A stretch of 64,000 bases of DNA from Achromobacter veterisilvae. GTDB lineage: Bacteria; Pseudomonadota; Gammaproteobacteria; Burkholderiales; Burkholderiaceae_B. The DNA lies in contig NZ_UFQC01000017.1 in NCBI RefSeq assembly GCF_900496975.1, forward strand, positions 1 through 64,000, given 5' to 3'. Below, piece by piece: positions 12,396-21,058 of the stretch. The notes under the pieces were generated by a model. That model had not been told where the DNA came from and did no database searches. It saw nothing but the letters and a program-made list of their open reading frames with translations. The first letter of the stretch is position 1. Every line of letters begins with the position of its first letter. The position numbers and the translations under genes are program-made.

Positions 12396-13817
12396 ATGGC
12401 AAAGACTCCCTCTCCCGATCAAAACCAGTTCGCCAACAAGGCGCAGGCCTGGTCCGCCCGGTTCTCGGAACCGGTTTCCGAACTCGTCAAGCGCTATACG
12501 GCGTCCGTGGATTTCGACAAGCGCCTGGCGCGCTACGACATCCAGGGCTCGCTCGCGCACGCGGACATGCTGGCCGCCCAGGGCATCATCGGCGCCCAGG
12601 ACCTGGCCGACATCCAGCGCGGCATGACCCAGATCCTGTCCGAAATCGACGCCGGCAGCTTCCAATGGCTGCTGGACCTCGAAGACGTGCACCTGAACAT
12701 CGAAAAACGCCTGGTCGAACTGGTGGGCGACGCGGGCAAGCGCCTGCACACCGGCCGGTCGCGCAACGACCAGGTCGCCACCGACATCCGCCTGTGGCTG
12801 CGCGCCGAGATCGACAACCTGCAGGACCTGCTGCGCCAGTTGCGGCACGCACTGGCCACCGTGGCGCTGGAAAACGCCGGCACCATCATGCCGGGCTTCA
12901 CGCACCTGCAGGTCGCCCAGCCCGTCACCTTCGGCCACCATCTGCTGGCCTACGCCGAAATGTTCGGCCGCGACGCCGAGCGCCTGGCCGACTGCCGCCG
13001 CCGCGTGAACCGCCTGCCGCTGGGCGCCGCCGCGCTGGCCGGCACGTCCTTCCCGATCGACCGCGAACGCGTCGCCAAGACGCTGGGCTTCGACGGCGTG
13101 TGCCGCAATTCGCTGGACGCCGTGTCCGACCGCGACTTCGCCATCGAATTCTGCGCCGCCGGCGCGCTGATCATGACGCACGTGTCGCGCCTGTCCGAAG
13201 AGCTGGTGCTCTGGATGAGCCCGCGTGTGGGCTTCATCGACCTGGCCGACCGCTTCTGCACCGGCAGCTCGATCATGCCCCAGAAGAAAAACCCCGACGT
13301 GCCCGAATTGGCCCGCGGCAAGACCGGCCGCGTCAACGGCCACCTGGTCGCCCTGCTGACCCTGATGAAGGGCCAGCCCCTGGCCTACAACAAGGACAAC
13401 CAGGAAGACAAGGAAGGCCTGTTCGACACCGTGGACACCGTGCGCGACACGCTGACCATCTTCGCCGACATGGCCGGCGGCATCAAGGTCAAGGCCGACA
13501 ACATGCGGGCCGCCGCCCTGCAGGGCTTCGCCACCGCCACCGACCTGGCCGATTACCTGGTCAAGCGCGGCGTGCCGTTCCGCGACGCCCACGAAGTGGT
13601 GGCGCACGCGGTGCGCGACTGCGAACAGCGCGGCTGCGACCTGGCCGACCTGTCGCTGGCCGACCTGAAGGCCTATCACGCCAGTATCGGCGACGACGTC
13701 CACGAGGTCCTGACCCTGGAAGGCTCCGTCGCGGCCCGCAAGCACGTGGGTGGCACCGCGCCGGAACGCGTCAAGGAAGAAGCGCAGCGCGTCCTGGCGG
13801 AAACGGCCCAAGGCTGA
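12396..13817 (+). CDS. argH: Argininosuccinate lyase
   Basis: 473 residues. Cleaves argininosuccinate to arginine and fumarate, the last step of arginine biosynthesis. The fumarase/aspartase superfamily signature [12 protein letters not shown] is present (about 290-301). The substrate-binding segments [12 protein letters not shown] (119-130) and [18 protein letters not shown] (165-182, with the general acid/base His at about 170) are intact. Family similarity begins around residue 17, supporting the 12396 start even though no ribosome binding site is seen. The gene is transcribed alone and followed by a hairpin. Confidence 0.97.
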   Translation: MAKTPSPDQNQFANKAQAWSARFSEPVSELVKRYTASVDFDKRLARYDIQGSLAHADMLAAQGIIGAQDLADIQRGMTQILSEIDAGSFQWLLDLEDVHLNIEKRLVELVGDAGKRLHTGRSRNDQVATDIRLWLRAEIDNLQDLLRQLRHALATVALENAGTIMPGFTHLQVAQPVTFGHHLLAYAEMFGRDAERLADCRRRVNRLPLGAAALAGTSFPIDRERVAKTLGFDGVCRNSLDAVSDRDFAIEFCAAGALIMTHVSRLSEELVLWMSPRVGFIDLADRFCTGSSIMPQKKNPDVPELARGKTGRVNGHLVALLTLMKGQPLAYNKDNQEDKEGLFDTVDTVRDTLTIFADMAGGIKVKADNMRAAALQGFATATDLADYLVKRGVPFRDAHEVVAHAVRDCEQRGCDLADLSLADLKAYHASIGDDVHEVLTLEGSVAARKHVGGTAPERVKEEAQRVLAETAQG

Positions 13818-13843
13818 TTCCCGCTGCCGGCCCGCTTGCCCCG

Positions 13844-13868
13844 CAAGGCCCCCGTCATGGGGGCCTTG
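13844..13868 (+). terminator. Hairpin after argH
   Basis: CAAGGCCCCC (13844-13853) pairs perfectly with GGGGGCCTTG (13859-13868) around a 5-base loop, 26 bases after the argH stop and before the convergent MaoC gene. No strong T-tract follows, so it may act in either direction or as a transcript-end stabiliser. Confidence 0.55.
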
Positions 13869-13899
13869 TCGCAGGGAACGGCGGGCGGCGGGCTTCGCG

Positions 13900-14361
13900 C
13901 TACGACGTCCTCTTGCGCAGCAGATACTTCTGCACCCCGTCCATCACCGTTTCGTCGCGCTGGTTGCGCACCAGGCTCCGCATGGTCAGCACGCCGGTCG
14001 TGCGTCCCGGCGCAAGCTCCGACACGGTCAGCGACGCGTACAGCGTATCGCCGACGAACACGGGTTTCAGGAAACGGCTGCTCTGCTCCAGGAACGCCTT
14101 GAGGGAGTCCTCCACCATGTGCGGAAACAGCCCCGCGCCGGCGGCGGTCTGGATGGCGACCTGGAAACCGTGCGCCAGCATGTGGGGCATGCCGTGGGCG
14201 CGGCAATACTCGACATCGTAGTGCACGGGATGGTTGTCGCCGCTGGCAAGCTGAAACGCGGCGAACAAGGCGTCGGTCATGGTGCGCGAAGGCAGCGGGA
14301 AACCCTCGCCAACCTCGAAATCCTCGAAATAGCGCTGCGCGCAAAGCTGGTGCTTAATCAT
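13900..14361 (-). CDS. MaoC-family (R)-enoyl-CoA hydratase-like protein
   Basis: 153 residues with a single hot-dog domain. The hydratase motif is recognisable as ASGDNHPVHYDVEYCRAHGM (about residues 40-59), where Asp and His correspond to the catalytic pair. The later stretch FLKPVFVGDTLYASLTVSEL is the usual beta-sheet core. It probably hydrates an enoyl-CoA made in the breakdown of the substrate captured by the adjacent Bug protein. It is the downstream partner of that gene (28-base gap) and may share its transcript. Confidence 0.85.
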   Translation of the reverse strand: MIKHQLCAQRYFEDFEVGEGFPLPSRTMTDALFAAFQLASGDNHPVHYDVEYCRAHGMPHMLAHGFQVAIQTAAGAGLFPHMVEDSLKAFLEQSSRFLKPVFVGDTLYASLTVSELAPGRTTGVLTMRSLVRNQRDETVMDGVQKYLLRKRTS

Positions 14362-14389
14362 GCAAGATTCCTTTTCGATGTGATGGGTG

Positions 14390-15373
14390 CTAGTTCGCGG
14401 TCATGTGGGCAGCGCGGGCGACCTCGCCCCACTTCTTGAGCTCGCTTTGCAGAAAGACCGCCAGTTCCGCCGGCGTGGTGTCCGGCTGCAGCACCAGTCC
14501 CATGTCGTAGGCGCGCCGCCGCAATTCGGGATCGGCTAGCGCGGCGCGCAGCGTGGCGTTGAGCTTGTCGACGGCCGCCGCGGGCGTTCCGGCCGGCGCG
14601 AACACGGCGTTCCAAGTGTAGGCTTCGTAGCCGGGCACCGCCTCGGCCATGGGCGGCGTATCGGGCGTCTGCGGCAGGCGCTGCGCCATGGACGTCGCCA
14701 GCAGCCTGACGGTGCCTGCCTGGACCTGCGCCAGACCGGTAGGCGCGCTGTCTATCATGAAATCCAGGTGGCCGCCGATGACGTCCGCCATGGCCGGCGC
14801 GCTACCCCGGTACGGCACGTGCGTGGCGCGCACGCCGGCCAGGTAGTTCAGCAGCTCCCCGCCCAGGTGCGGCGCACTTCCGATTCCGGCCGACCCATAG
14901 TTGACCTTGCCCGGATTGGCCTTGAGATAGGCCATGAACTCCGGCAGATTGCCGGCGGGCAGGTTCTTGTTGACGACCAGCACCAACGGCGCCTTGGCGG
15001 CCAGCCCGACGGGCGCGAAATCCTCCACCGTGCGGTATGGCAGGCTGGCGTGGATACTGGGATTGACGGCATGCGCCACGGTGGTGAGCAGCAAGGTATA
15101 GCCGTCGGCGGTCGATTTGGCCACGGTTTCCGTGCCTACCAGCGTGCCCGCCCCCGTCCGGTTCTCAACCACCAGCGTCGCGCCCAGCTTGCGGCTCCAG
15201 CTTTCCGCCAGCGCCCGGGCGAAGGTGTCGGTGGGCCCGCCCGCCGCATACGGCACCACCAGGCGCACCGGCTTGGCGGGATAGTCCTGCGCCCACGCGG
15301 GGCCGGCGGCCAGCGCGCCCAACGCGATCACGGCGGCGCCTGCCAGCGCGCGCCAGGGAAATCCATGCTTCAT
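14390..15373 (-). CDS. Tripartite tricarboxylate transporter binding protein (Bug/TctC family)
   Basis: 327 residues with an N-terminal signal peptide (ALAGAAVIALGALAAGPAWA) for export to the periplasm. The family motifs YPAKPVRLVVPYAAGGPTD, VENRTGAGTLVGTE, VNYGSAGIGSAPHLGGELL and THVPYRGSAPAMADVIGG are all present. Such proteins bind carboxylates or related small molecules. No TctA/TctB membrane partners are in the window. It is divergent from a LysR gene (135-base gap) that probably regulates it, and it is followed by a MaoC hydratase. The substrate cannot be told from sequence. Confidence 0.92.
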   Translation of the reverse strand: MKHGFPWRALAGAAVIALGALAAGPAWAQDYPAKPVRLVVPYAAGGPTDTFARALAESWSRKLGATLVVENRTGAGTLVGTETVAKSTADGYTLLLTTVAHAVNPSIHASLPYRTVEDFAPVGLAAKAPLVLVVNKNLPAGNLPEFMAYLKANPGKVNYGSAGIGSAPHLGGELLNYLAGVRATHVPYRGSAPAMADVIGGHLDFMIDSAPTGLAQVQAGTVRLLATSMAQRLPQTPDTPPMAEAVPGYEAYTWNAVFAPAGTPAAAVDKLNATLRAALADPELRRRAYDMGLVLQPDTTPAELAVFLQSELKKWGEVARAAHMTAN

Positions 15374-15508
15374 GCTCGTCTCCGTTGGTCTTTTGTGTGC
15401 GGCACAATATAGAGACGAGGCCGAACCGAGGAATAGTCGAAAGTTTCTTATCCGGCTTAGAGCCTTTCTAACAGCGGCCCGCCCCGGCGCTTCGCCGCCA
15501 TAACCCAG

Positions 15509-16420
15509 GTGCCCGCCTTGCGTTACGAACTGACCGACTTGCGCGTCTTTGTCGCCATTGCCGAAGCCAAAAGCCTCACGGGCGGCGCTTCCGACCTGCA
15601 CCTGACCGCGCCGTCGGCCAGCTACCGCCTCAAGAACCTGGAGCAGGCCATGGGCGTGCCGCTATTCGTGCGCACCCAGAAAGGCATGTCGCTCACGGCC
15701 GCCGGCATGACCGTGCTGCGCTATGCGCAGACCATACTGGGCAATGTCGAGCGGCTGCAGGCGGAAATGCGCCGCCATACCGACGGCGTCGAAGGCCATA
15801 TCCGCGTCTACGCCAACAGCAGCACCCTCAGCAGCCTAGCCGGGCCGCTGAGCCGGTTCCTGGCCGCCTATCCGAACGTCAACGTGAACCTCGAAGAGCA
15901 TCTCAGCGAGGAAACCGTCAAGGCGGTGCTGGACGGCCGCGCAGACATCGGGCTGGTCGCCGGTGCGATTGAAATGCGCGGATTGGAATTCATCCGCTAC
16001 GGCCAGGACGAACTGATCTTCATCGTCCCACCGCGCCACCCGCTGACCCTGCACCCCCGCGTTTCCCTCGAAACCGCGCTGTCGCACGATCTGGTCGCCA
16101 TCGGCCGCAAGAGCAGCAATTTCCTGTATCTGCAGCAGATGGCCGAGCAAATGGGGCTCAAGCCCCGGGTCCGCGTGCATGCGCCCAATTTCGACGCCGT
16201 GCTGCGCTGTGTGCAGGAAGGCGCCGGCATTTCGCTGGTGCCGCGCTCGGTCGCCGTGACCGCCCTGGCGCAGGGCAAAGTCGAATGTGTGCAGATCGAA
16301 GAAGCCTGGGCCATGCGCGAACAGCGCGCGGTCATGCTCAGGCAGGACTCCTTGCCCGGTTACGCGCGCGCTTTCGTCAATTATGTGACGCAGCCGCATC
16401 CGGCGCTGGACGAGGATTAG
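15509..16420 (+). CDS. LysR-family transcriptional regulator
   Basis: About 303 residues. The N-terminal winged helix-turn-helix is clear (LTDLRVFVAIAEAKSLTGGA, then LTAPSASYRLKNLEQAMGV, then LFVRTQKGMSLTAAG), followed by a periplasmic-binding-fold effector domain. The start is ambiguous: GTG at 15509 or TTG at 15518, with no ATG in a suitable place. It is divergent from the Bug/MaoC pair and lies upstream of the CoA-transferase on its own strand, so it probably controls both directions. Confidence 0.88.
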   Translation: MPALRYELTDLRVFVAIAEAKSLTGGASDLHLTAPSASYRLKNLEQAMGVPLFVRTQKGMSLTAAGMTVLRYAQTILGNVERLQAEMRRHTDGVEGHIRVYANSSTLSSLAGPLSRFLAAYPNVNVNLEEHLSEETVKAVLDGRADIGLVAGAIEMRGLEFIRYGQDELIFIVPPRHPLTLHPRVSLETALSHDLVAIGRKSSNFLYLQQMAEQMGLKPRVRVHAPNFDAVLRCVQEGAGISLVPRSVAVTALAQGKVECVQIEEAWAMREQRAVMLRQDSLPGYARAFVNYVTQPHPALDED

Positions 16421-16536
16421 AAAACCTCGAACTCCGCTTTGAAAATATCGACTGGCCGCGCGCAGAAGAGGCATTCCATAATGCTTCGCCGCCGCCGGGT
16501 CCAGCACGCGCCCCGGCTTCCCGACCTCAGGACGAT

Positions 16537-17697
16537 ATGACCGCAGCATCCCGACCCCTGGACGGCATCGCCGTCGTCGCGCTTGAACACGCCGTCGCCG
16601 CGCCCTTCGCCAGCCGCCAACTGGCGGACCTGGGCGCCCGCGTCATCAAGATCGAGCGGCCCGACGCGGGCGACTTCGCACGGGGTTACGACGACACCGT
16701 GCATGGCCAGTCGTCGTTCTTCGTGTGGGCCAATCGCGGCAAGGAGAGCTTGACGCTCGACACCAAGGCGCCCGGCGCGCCGGAAGTGCTGCGGCGCCTG
16801 CTGGACCGGGCCGATGTCTTCATCCAGAACCTCGCGCCGGGCGCCGCGCGCCGTATGGGGCTGGACTACGAAACCCTGCGTGCGGACTTCCCCAAGCTGA
16901 TCGTGTGCGACATCTCCGGCTATGGCGACGACGGCCCCTACCGCAACAAGAAGGCCTACGACCTGCTGATCCAGGCGGCGTCCGGCTTGATTTCCCTGAC
17001 CGGCACGCCCGACGCGCCCGCGCGCACCGGCATTTCCATCGCGGATATCGCGGCCGGCATGTACGCCTACTCCGGCATCCTCTCCGCGCTGATACAGCGC
17101 TCGCGCACCGGCGCAGGTCTGCGGGTCGAAGTGACGATGCTGGAAGCGCTGACGGAATGGACGTCCTACGCTTTGAACTTCGCGCACTACGGCGGCACCC
17201 CACCCGCCCGCAACGGCGTGGCGCACCCCGCGATCGCGCCCTATGGGCAATACCTGGCGGGCGACGGCAAGCCGGTGATATTCGGCCTGCAGAACGACCG
17301 CGAATGGCAGAACTTCTGCGCCGACGTGCTGGAAGACCCCGCGCTGGCCGGCGACGAACGCTTCGCCACGAACGTGCTGCGCGTGCGGCATCGCCAGGCG
17401 CTCGATGAACGCATTGCGCAGTGCTTCGCGTCGCTGTCGCGCGAACAGGTGCTGGCCAGGCTGGACCGCGGCGGCATCGCCAACTCAGCCCTGAACACCA
17501 TGCACGAGGTCTGGGACCATCCCCAGTTCGCCGCGCGCGGGCGCTGGCGCGACGTGGCCACGCCTGGCGGCCCGATCAAGGCCTTGCTGCCGCCCGCCAC
17601 CCTGTCCGGGGCCGGCGCAGCGATGGGCGGCGTGCCCGCGCTGGGACAGCACACGGCCGCCATCCTGGCCGAGTTGGGGCTGAACGGCGGCCGCTAA
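16537..17697 (+). CDS. CaiB/BaiF-family (class III) CoA-transferase
   Basis: 386 residues. Class III CoA-transferases move CoA between acyl-CoAs and carboxylates. Typical segments are PLDGIAVVALEHAVAAPFAS, ARVIKIERPDAGDFARGYD, DVFIQNLAPGAARRMGL and DISGYGDDGPYRNKKAYDLL. The Asp of GISIADIAAGM is the expected catalytic carboxylate. The ATG at 16537 was chosen because the homologous N-terminus (LDGIAVVALE) starts there, although the frame is open further upstream. It lies 116 bases after the LysR gene and converges on a Bug gene. It probably activates the acid imported by the neighbouring binding proteins. Confidence 0.9.
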   Translation: MTAASRPLDGIAVVALEHAVAAPFASRQLADLGARVIKIERPDAGDFARGYDDTVHGQSSFFVWANRGKESLTLDTKAPGAPEVLRRLLDRADVFIQNLAPGAARRMGLDYETLRADFPKLIVCDISGYGDDGPYRNKKAYDLLIQAASGLISLTGTPDAPARTGISIADIAAGMYAYSGILSALIQRSRTGAGLRVEVTMLEALTEWTSYALNFAHYGGTPPARNGVAHPAIAPYGQYLAGDGKPVIFGLQNDREWQNFCADVLEDPALAGDERFATNVLRVRHRQALDERIAQCFASLSREQVLARLDRGGIANSALNTMHEVWDHPQFAARGRWRDVATPGGPIKALLPPATLSGAGAAMGGVPALGQHTAAILAELGLNGGR

Positions 17698-17710
17698 GAC
17701 CCGCGATGCC

Positions 17711-18691
17711 TCAGTCCGGGGTCGCGCCCGAGGCCTGCACCACCTGCTTCCACTGCATGAACTCGGCCTCCTGGCGGGCCGCCAGTTCGGCCGGGCCGTC
17801 ATGCATCATCGTGACGCCCAACTGGGCGAACTTCTGTTGCAGCGCGGGGTCGGCCATCACCTTGCGGATCGCCTTGTGCAGGGTCTCGGCCGACTCCGGC
17901 GGCGCATCCTTCGCGCCGTAGAAAGCCACCCACAAGTCGCCTCGGAAGCCCGGTATGGCCTCGTTGATGGCGGGCACGTCGGGCAACAGCGCGTTGCGCT
18001 TTTCGCTGCTGACGCCCAGCGCGCGCAGCTTGCCGGCCTTGATGCCCTCGACCGCCGACGGCAGGCTGGCGAACAGCATGGGCACCTGGTTGCCCATCAC
18101 GTCCGCCATCGCCGGCGACACGCCGCGGTAGGGAATGTGCTGCATGCGCAGGCCGCCGAGTTCGTCCAGCATCACGCCCAGCAGATGGTTCAGGGTCCCC
18201 GCGCCCGCGGACGCGTACTGGTATTTTTCCGGGTTCTCCTTGACCAGCGCCATGAATTCGCCCAGGTTCTTCGCCGGGAAGGCGGGATTCACGCACAGCA
18301 CGTTGGGCACCTCCCCCACGGCGGCGATGGGCGAAAAGTCCTTGAGCGGATCGAACTTCGCGTCCTTGTAGACCCACGGGACGATCAACTGGTTGCTGTT
18401 CGCCGTGAACAGCACGGTATAGCCGTCCTGCGGCTCGCGCAGGAACGCCTGCGTGCCCACCACGCCGCCCGCGCCCGGCTTGTTGATGACCACCACCGGC
18501 TGCCCGAGCTCCGGCCCGAGCTTTTCGGCCATGATGCGCGCGACGATGTCCACCGTCCCGCCCGCGGCCGTGGGCACGAAGACGTTGACCGGCCGGTCGG
18601 GAAAGCCCGCCGCCTGCGCCCCGCCCCCGCCCGCGAAGGCGGCCGCCGCGCACAGCGCCAGCGCGCCTCGCTTCATTCTGTCGAATCCCAT
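17711..18691 (-). CDS. Tripartite tricarboxylate transporter binding protein (Bug/TctC family)
   Basis: 326 residues with a signal peptide (MKRGALALCAAAAFAGGGGAQA). Conserved family motifs are FPDRPVNVFVPTAAGGTVD, INKPGAGGVVGTQAFL, YQYASAGAGTLNHLLGVML and HIPYRGVSPAMADVMG. The start at 18691 is preceded by a purine-rich GGGGA site. Its start codon lies just two bases after the stop of the upstream amidase, so the two form an operon, suggesting the ligand is an amide or an amidase product. No membrane components of the transporter are nearby. Confidence 0.92.
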   Translation of the reverse strand: MGFDRMKRGALALCAAAAFAGGGGAQAAGFPDRPVNVFVPTAAGGTVDIVARIMAEKLGPELGQPVVVINKPGAGGVVGTQAFLREPQDGYTVLFTANSNQLIVPWVYKDAKFDPLKDFSPIAAVGEVPNVLCVNPAFPAKNLGEFMALVKENPEKYQYASAGAGTLNHLLGVMLDELGGLRMQHIPYRGVSPAMADVMGNQVPMLFASLPSAVEGIKAGKLRALGVSSEKRNALLPDVPAINEAIPGFRGDLWVAFYGAKDAPPESAETLHKAIRKVMADPALQQKFAQLGVTMMHDGPAELAARQEAEFMQWKQVVQASGATPD

Positions 18692-18692
18692 G

Positions 18693-19976
18693 TCATTCCC
18701 CTTGCTGTATCAGCAGATGATGTAGTTTCCGGCCCAGGGCGAGCAACGCGCGGTCGCCCTCCCAGTCGCCGACCAATTGCATGCCCAAAGGCAATCCCGC
18801 GCGGTTGAAGGCGGTGGGCAGGTGCAGGCAGGGCCATCCCAGCACCGACCAGATCTTGTTGAACGACGCATCGCCGGTATGGTCCAGGCCGCGCGGCGCG
18901 GGCCCCGGCGTGCTGGGCGTGAGCACCGCGTCGGCGCCGCCGTAGAGCGCGCGCCAGCCTTGCCGCAGCGACGCCTGCGCGTCGCGCATTTCGCGGTACT
19001 GTCCCGCCCCGATGGCCAGGCCGTGCGCGACGGCCTGGCGCAAGGCGGCGCTCAGCGCCTCTCCCCGGCGCTCGGCCACCGGCGCCAGGCTGCGCGCGAA
19101 TTCGTAGTGCATGATCACGTCGTGCGCCTGCAGCAGCAGCGCCGTTTCGCGCTCGGCCTCCACGGGCACGCACTGCACGCCGTGCGCCCGCAGCGCGGCG
19201 CAGGCCCGCGCGATCTCATCCCGGCTCTCCGCGCTCAGGCTGGCGCGGGGGTTGCCCAGTTGCACCGCGATCGTCGGCGGCCGGTCCCCGGGGCCCTCCG
19301 GGCCCGCGTCTCCCAGCAGCACGTCCGCGATCGCCTGGGCGTCTTCCACGCCGTTCGTGTACCAGCCTATGGTGTCCAGCGATTCGCACGTCAGCTTCAT
19401 GCCGTCGCGGAACACGCGGCCGAAGCTGGGCTTGAAACCGACCACGCCGCAGAACGCGGCCGGACGGATCATGGAGCCGCCCGTCTGCGTGCCCAGCGCC
19501 GCGGGCACCATGCCGGCCGCGACCGCCGCCGCCGAGCCGCTGGACGATCCGCCCGGCGTATGCGCCGGCGCGTGCGGGTTGCGCGTGGGCCCCGGCGTCC
19601 TGAAAGCGAATTCGGCGGTCACCGTCTTGCCGACGGGAACGGCGCCGGCGGCGCGCAGCATCCCGACGGCGCACGCATCGAAAGCCGCGGCGCCGGGCGC
19701 CAGGGCCGGCGCGCCGAATCCGGTCGGCATGTCCGCCACGTCGATGACGTCCTTGATGCCGATGGGCACGCCGGCCAGCGCGCCCGCCGCGATCCCCGCC
19801 GGATCCGCCGCGTCGAGCCGCGCGGCGGGCAGGACATGGCTCCATGCCTGTATGCGCGCATCTTCCCGCGCGATGGCGGCCAGGCTCTGGCGCGCCGCCG
19901 CCAGCGGCCCGGCTTCGCCGGACCGGACCCGCCGGGCGATGTCGACGACTGAGGAAGGAAAGGGAGCGAGGGGCAT
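18693..19976 (-). CDS. Amidase-signature hydrolase
   Basis: 427 residues. The Ser-cisSer-Lys triad is visible: Lys in GVPIGIKDVIDVADMPTGF, cis-Ser in [20 protein letters not shown], and the nucleophilic Ser in GTQTGGSMIRPAAFCGVVGF. Enzymes of this family hydrolyse amides to acid plus ammonia. AtzF/biuret hydrolases and aryl-amidases are relatives, so the substrate is open. It heads an amidase-Bug operon and is divergent from a LysR gene only 91 bases away. Slightly short for the family, and the C-terminus is complete. Confidence 0.9.
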   Translation of the reverse strand: MPLAPFPSSVVDIARRVRSGEAGPLAAARQSLAAIAREDARIQAWSHVLPAARLDAADPAGIAAGALAGVPIGIKDVIDVADMPTGFGAPALAPGAAAFDACAVGMLRAAGAVPVGKTVTAEFAFRTPGPTRNPHAPAHTPGGSSSGSAAAVAAGMVPAALGTQTGGSMIRPAAFCGVVGFKPSFGRVFRDGMKLTCESLDTIGWYTNGVEDAQAIADVLLGDAGPEGPGDRPPTIAVQLGNPRASLSAESRDEIARACAALRAHGVQCVPVEAERETALLLQAHDVIMHYEFARSLAPVAERRGEALSAALRQAVAHGLAIGAGQYREMRDAQASLRQGWRALYGGADAVLTPSTPGPAPRGLDHTGDASFNKIWSVLGWPCLHLPTAFNRAGLPLGMQLVGDWEGDRALLALGRKLHHLLIQQGE

Positions 19977-20049
19977 GAAAGAGTCCGCGAATGCCTGGCT
20001 GAATGAACCGATGCGGCATCTTAGGAACTGGACTAATCTACGTCCAATT

Positions 20050-20069
20050 TATAATTTCGCCTTTATTAT
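20050..20069 (+). promoter_or_regulatory. AT-rich inverted repeat / LysR-type site between amidase and lysR
   Basis: ATAAT at 20051-20055 and ATTAT at 20065-20069 form an interrupted palindrome in an otherwise GC-rich window, overlapping a TATAAT hexamer (20050-20055) and the start codon of the plus-strand lysR. This matches the loose T-N11-A layout of LysR boxes and would fit autorepression. The assignment is inferred from pattern and position only. Confidence 0.35.
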
Positions 20070-20979
20070 GTCGAAATCAGAATTAATCTTCCTCGACGGA
20101 AGGCTGCTGGTCCTGTTCTGCACGGTGGCCGAGGAACTCCACTTCGGCCGGGCGGCCGCCAGGCTGTTCATGACCCAGCCGCCCCTCACGCAGCAGATCA
20201 AGCGGCTGGAAGCGATCGTGGGCGTGCCCTTGTTCGCGCGCACCACGCGCTCGGTGAAACTGACGCCGGCCGGCGAAATCATGTACGAACGGGCGCGCGG
20301 GATCACGGCGGACACGCAGCTCATGCTGCGGCAGGCGCGCCGCGCCGCGCGCGGCGAAACGGGCGCGCTGGTGATCGGCATCACCCCCAGCGCCGCCAGT
20401 TCGCCGCTGGTCTCGGCGCTGAGCCACTACCGCGACGCGCATCCGGAAGTCCGCATCGACCTGCGCGAAATGAATTCGGTGGACATGGAATCCGCGCTGC
20501 GCGCGCGGGTCGTGGACGTGGCCCTGATGCGCCCGCATCCGCTGGATGGCGACATCCAGACCCAGGTCGTCCACGAGGAACCCTTGCGCGTCGCGCTGCG
20601 GTACGACCATGCGCTGGCCAACCGGCGCGACGTCTCCCTGGAGGAATTGCTGGCCTACCCGCTGGTGGGCTACCGGCAGGACATTTCGCCCTACTTCCGC
20701 CACATGATCCAGGAACTCTTCGCGCACGCGCAGTTAAAGCCGCGGATGGCGCAGGAAAGCGTCATCCCCACCCTGCTGACGCTGGTCGAGGCCGGCGTGG
20801 GGCCGGCGATCGTTCCGCTGTCCCTGAGCCGGATGCGCGCCGACTCGCTGCGGTTCCTGCCGCTGCGGGACATTCAGGGGGTCAAGGCGCAGGTCGTGCT
20901 GGCCGCGTTGCGCGACCAGGGCAATCCCGCCGTGGAAGGATTCAGGGCGGCGCTGGCGCAATCGGGCGCGCGCCGCTAG
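20068..20979 (+). CDS. LysR-family transcriptional regulator
   Basis: 303 residues. The N-terminal helix-turn-helix (LLVLFCTVAEELHFGRAAARLFMTQPPLTQQIKRLEAIVG, then LFARTTRSVKLTPAG) is of the CatR/BenM-like type, followed by a complete effector-binding domain (GALVIGITPSAASSPLVSAL; VPLSLSRMR). The start is the ATG at 20068. The frame extends upstream, but that part is antisense to the amidase. Divergent transcription suggests that it controls the amidase-Bug operon in response to the substrate or its product. Confidence 0.92.
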   Translation: MSKSELIFLDGRLLVLFCTVAEELHFGRAAARLFMTQPPLTQQIKRLEAIVGVPLFARTTRSVKLTPAGEIMYERARGITADTQLMLRQARRAARGETGALVIGITPSAASSPLVSALSHYRDAHPEVRIDLREMNSVDMESALRARVVDVALMRPHPLDGDIQTQVVHEEPLRVALRYDHALANRRDVSLEELLAYPLVGYRQDISPYFRHMIQELFAHAQLKPRMAQESVIPTLLTLVEAGVGPAIVPLSLSRMRADSLRFLPLRDIQGVKAQVVLAALRDQGNPAVEGFRAALAQSGARR

Positions 20980-20988
20980 GGGCCGGGG

Positions 20989-21023
20989 CTCCGGACAGGC
21001 CCGCAAGGCGGGCCTGTCCGGAG
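20989..21023. terminator. Perfect 16-bp hairpin between convergent lysR and lpd
   Basis: CTCCGGACAGGCCCGC (20989-21004) and GCGGGCCTGTCCGGAG (21008-21023) pair without mismatch around a 3-base AAG loop. It lies 10 bases after the lysR stop and 36 bases before the lpd stop on the other strand. There is no T-run. A bidirectional terminator or attenuation element is the likely role. Confidence 0.6.
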
Positions 21024-21058
21024 GGAGCGTCGCTGCCGGACGACGCTGCTCGCACGCG

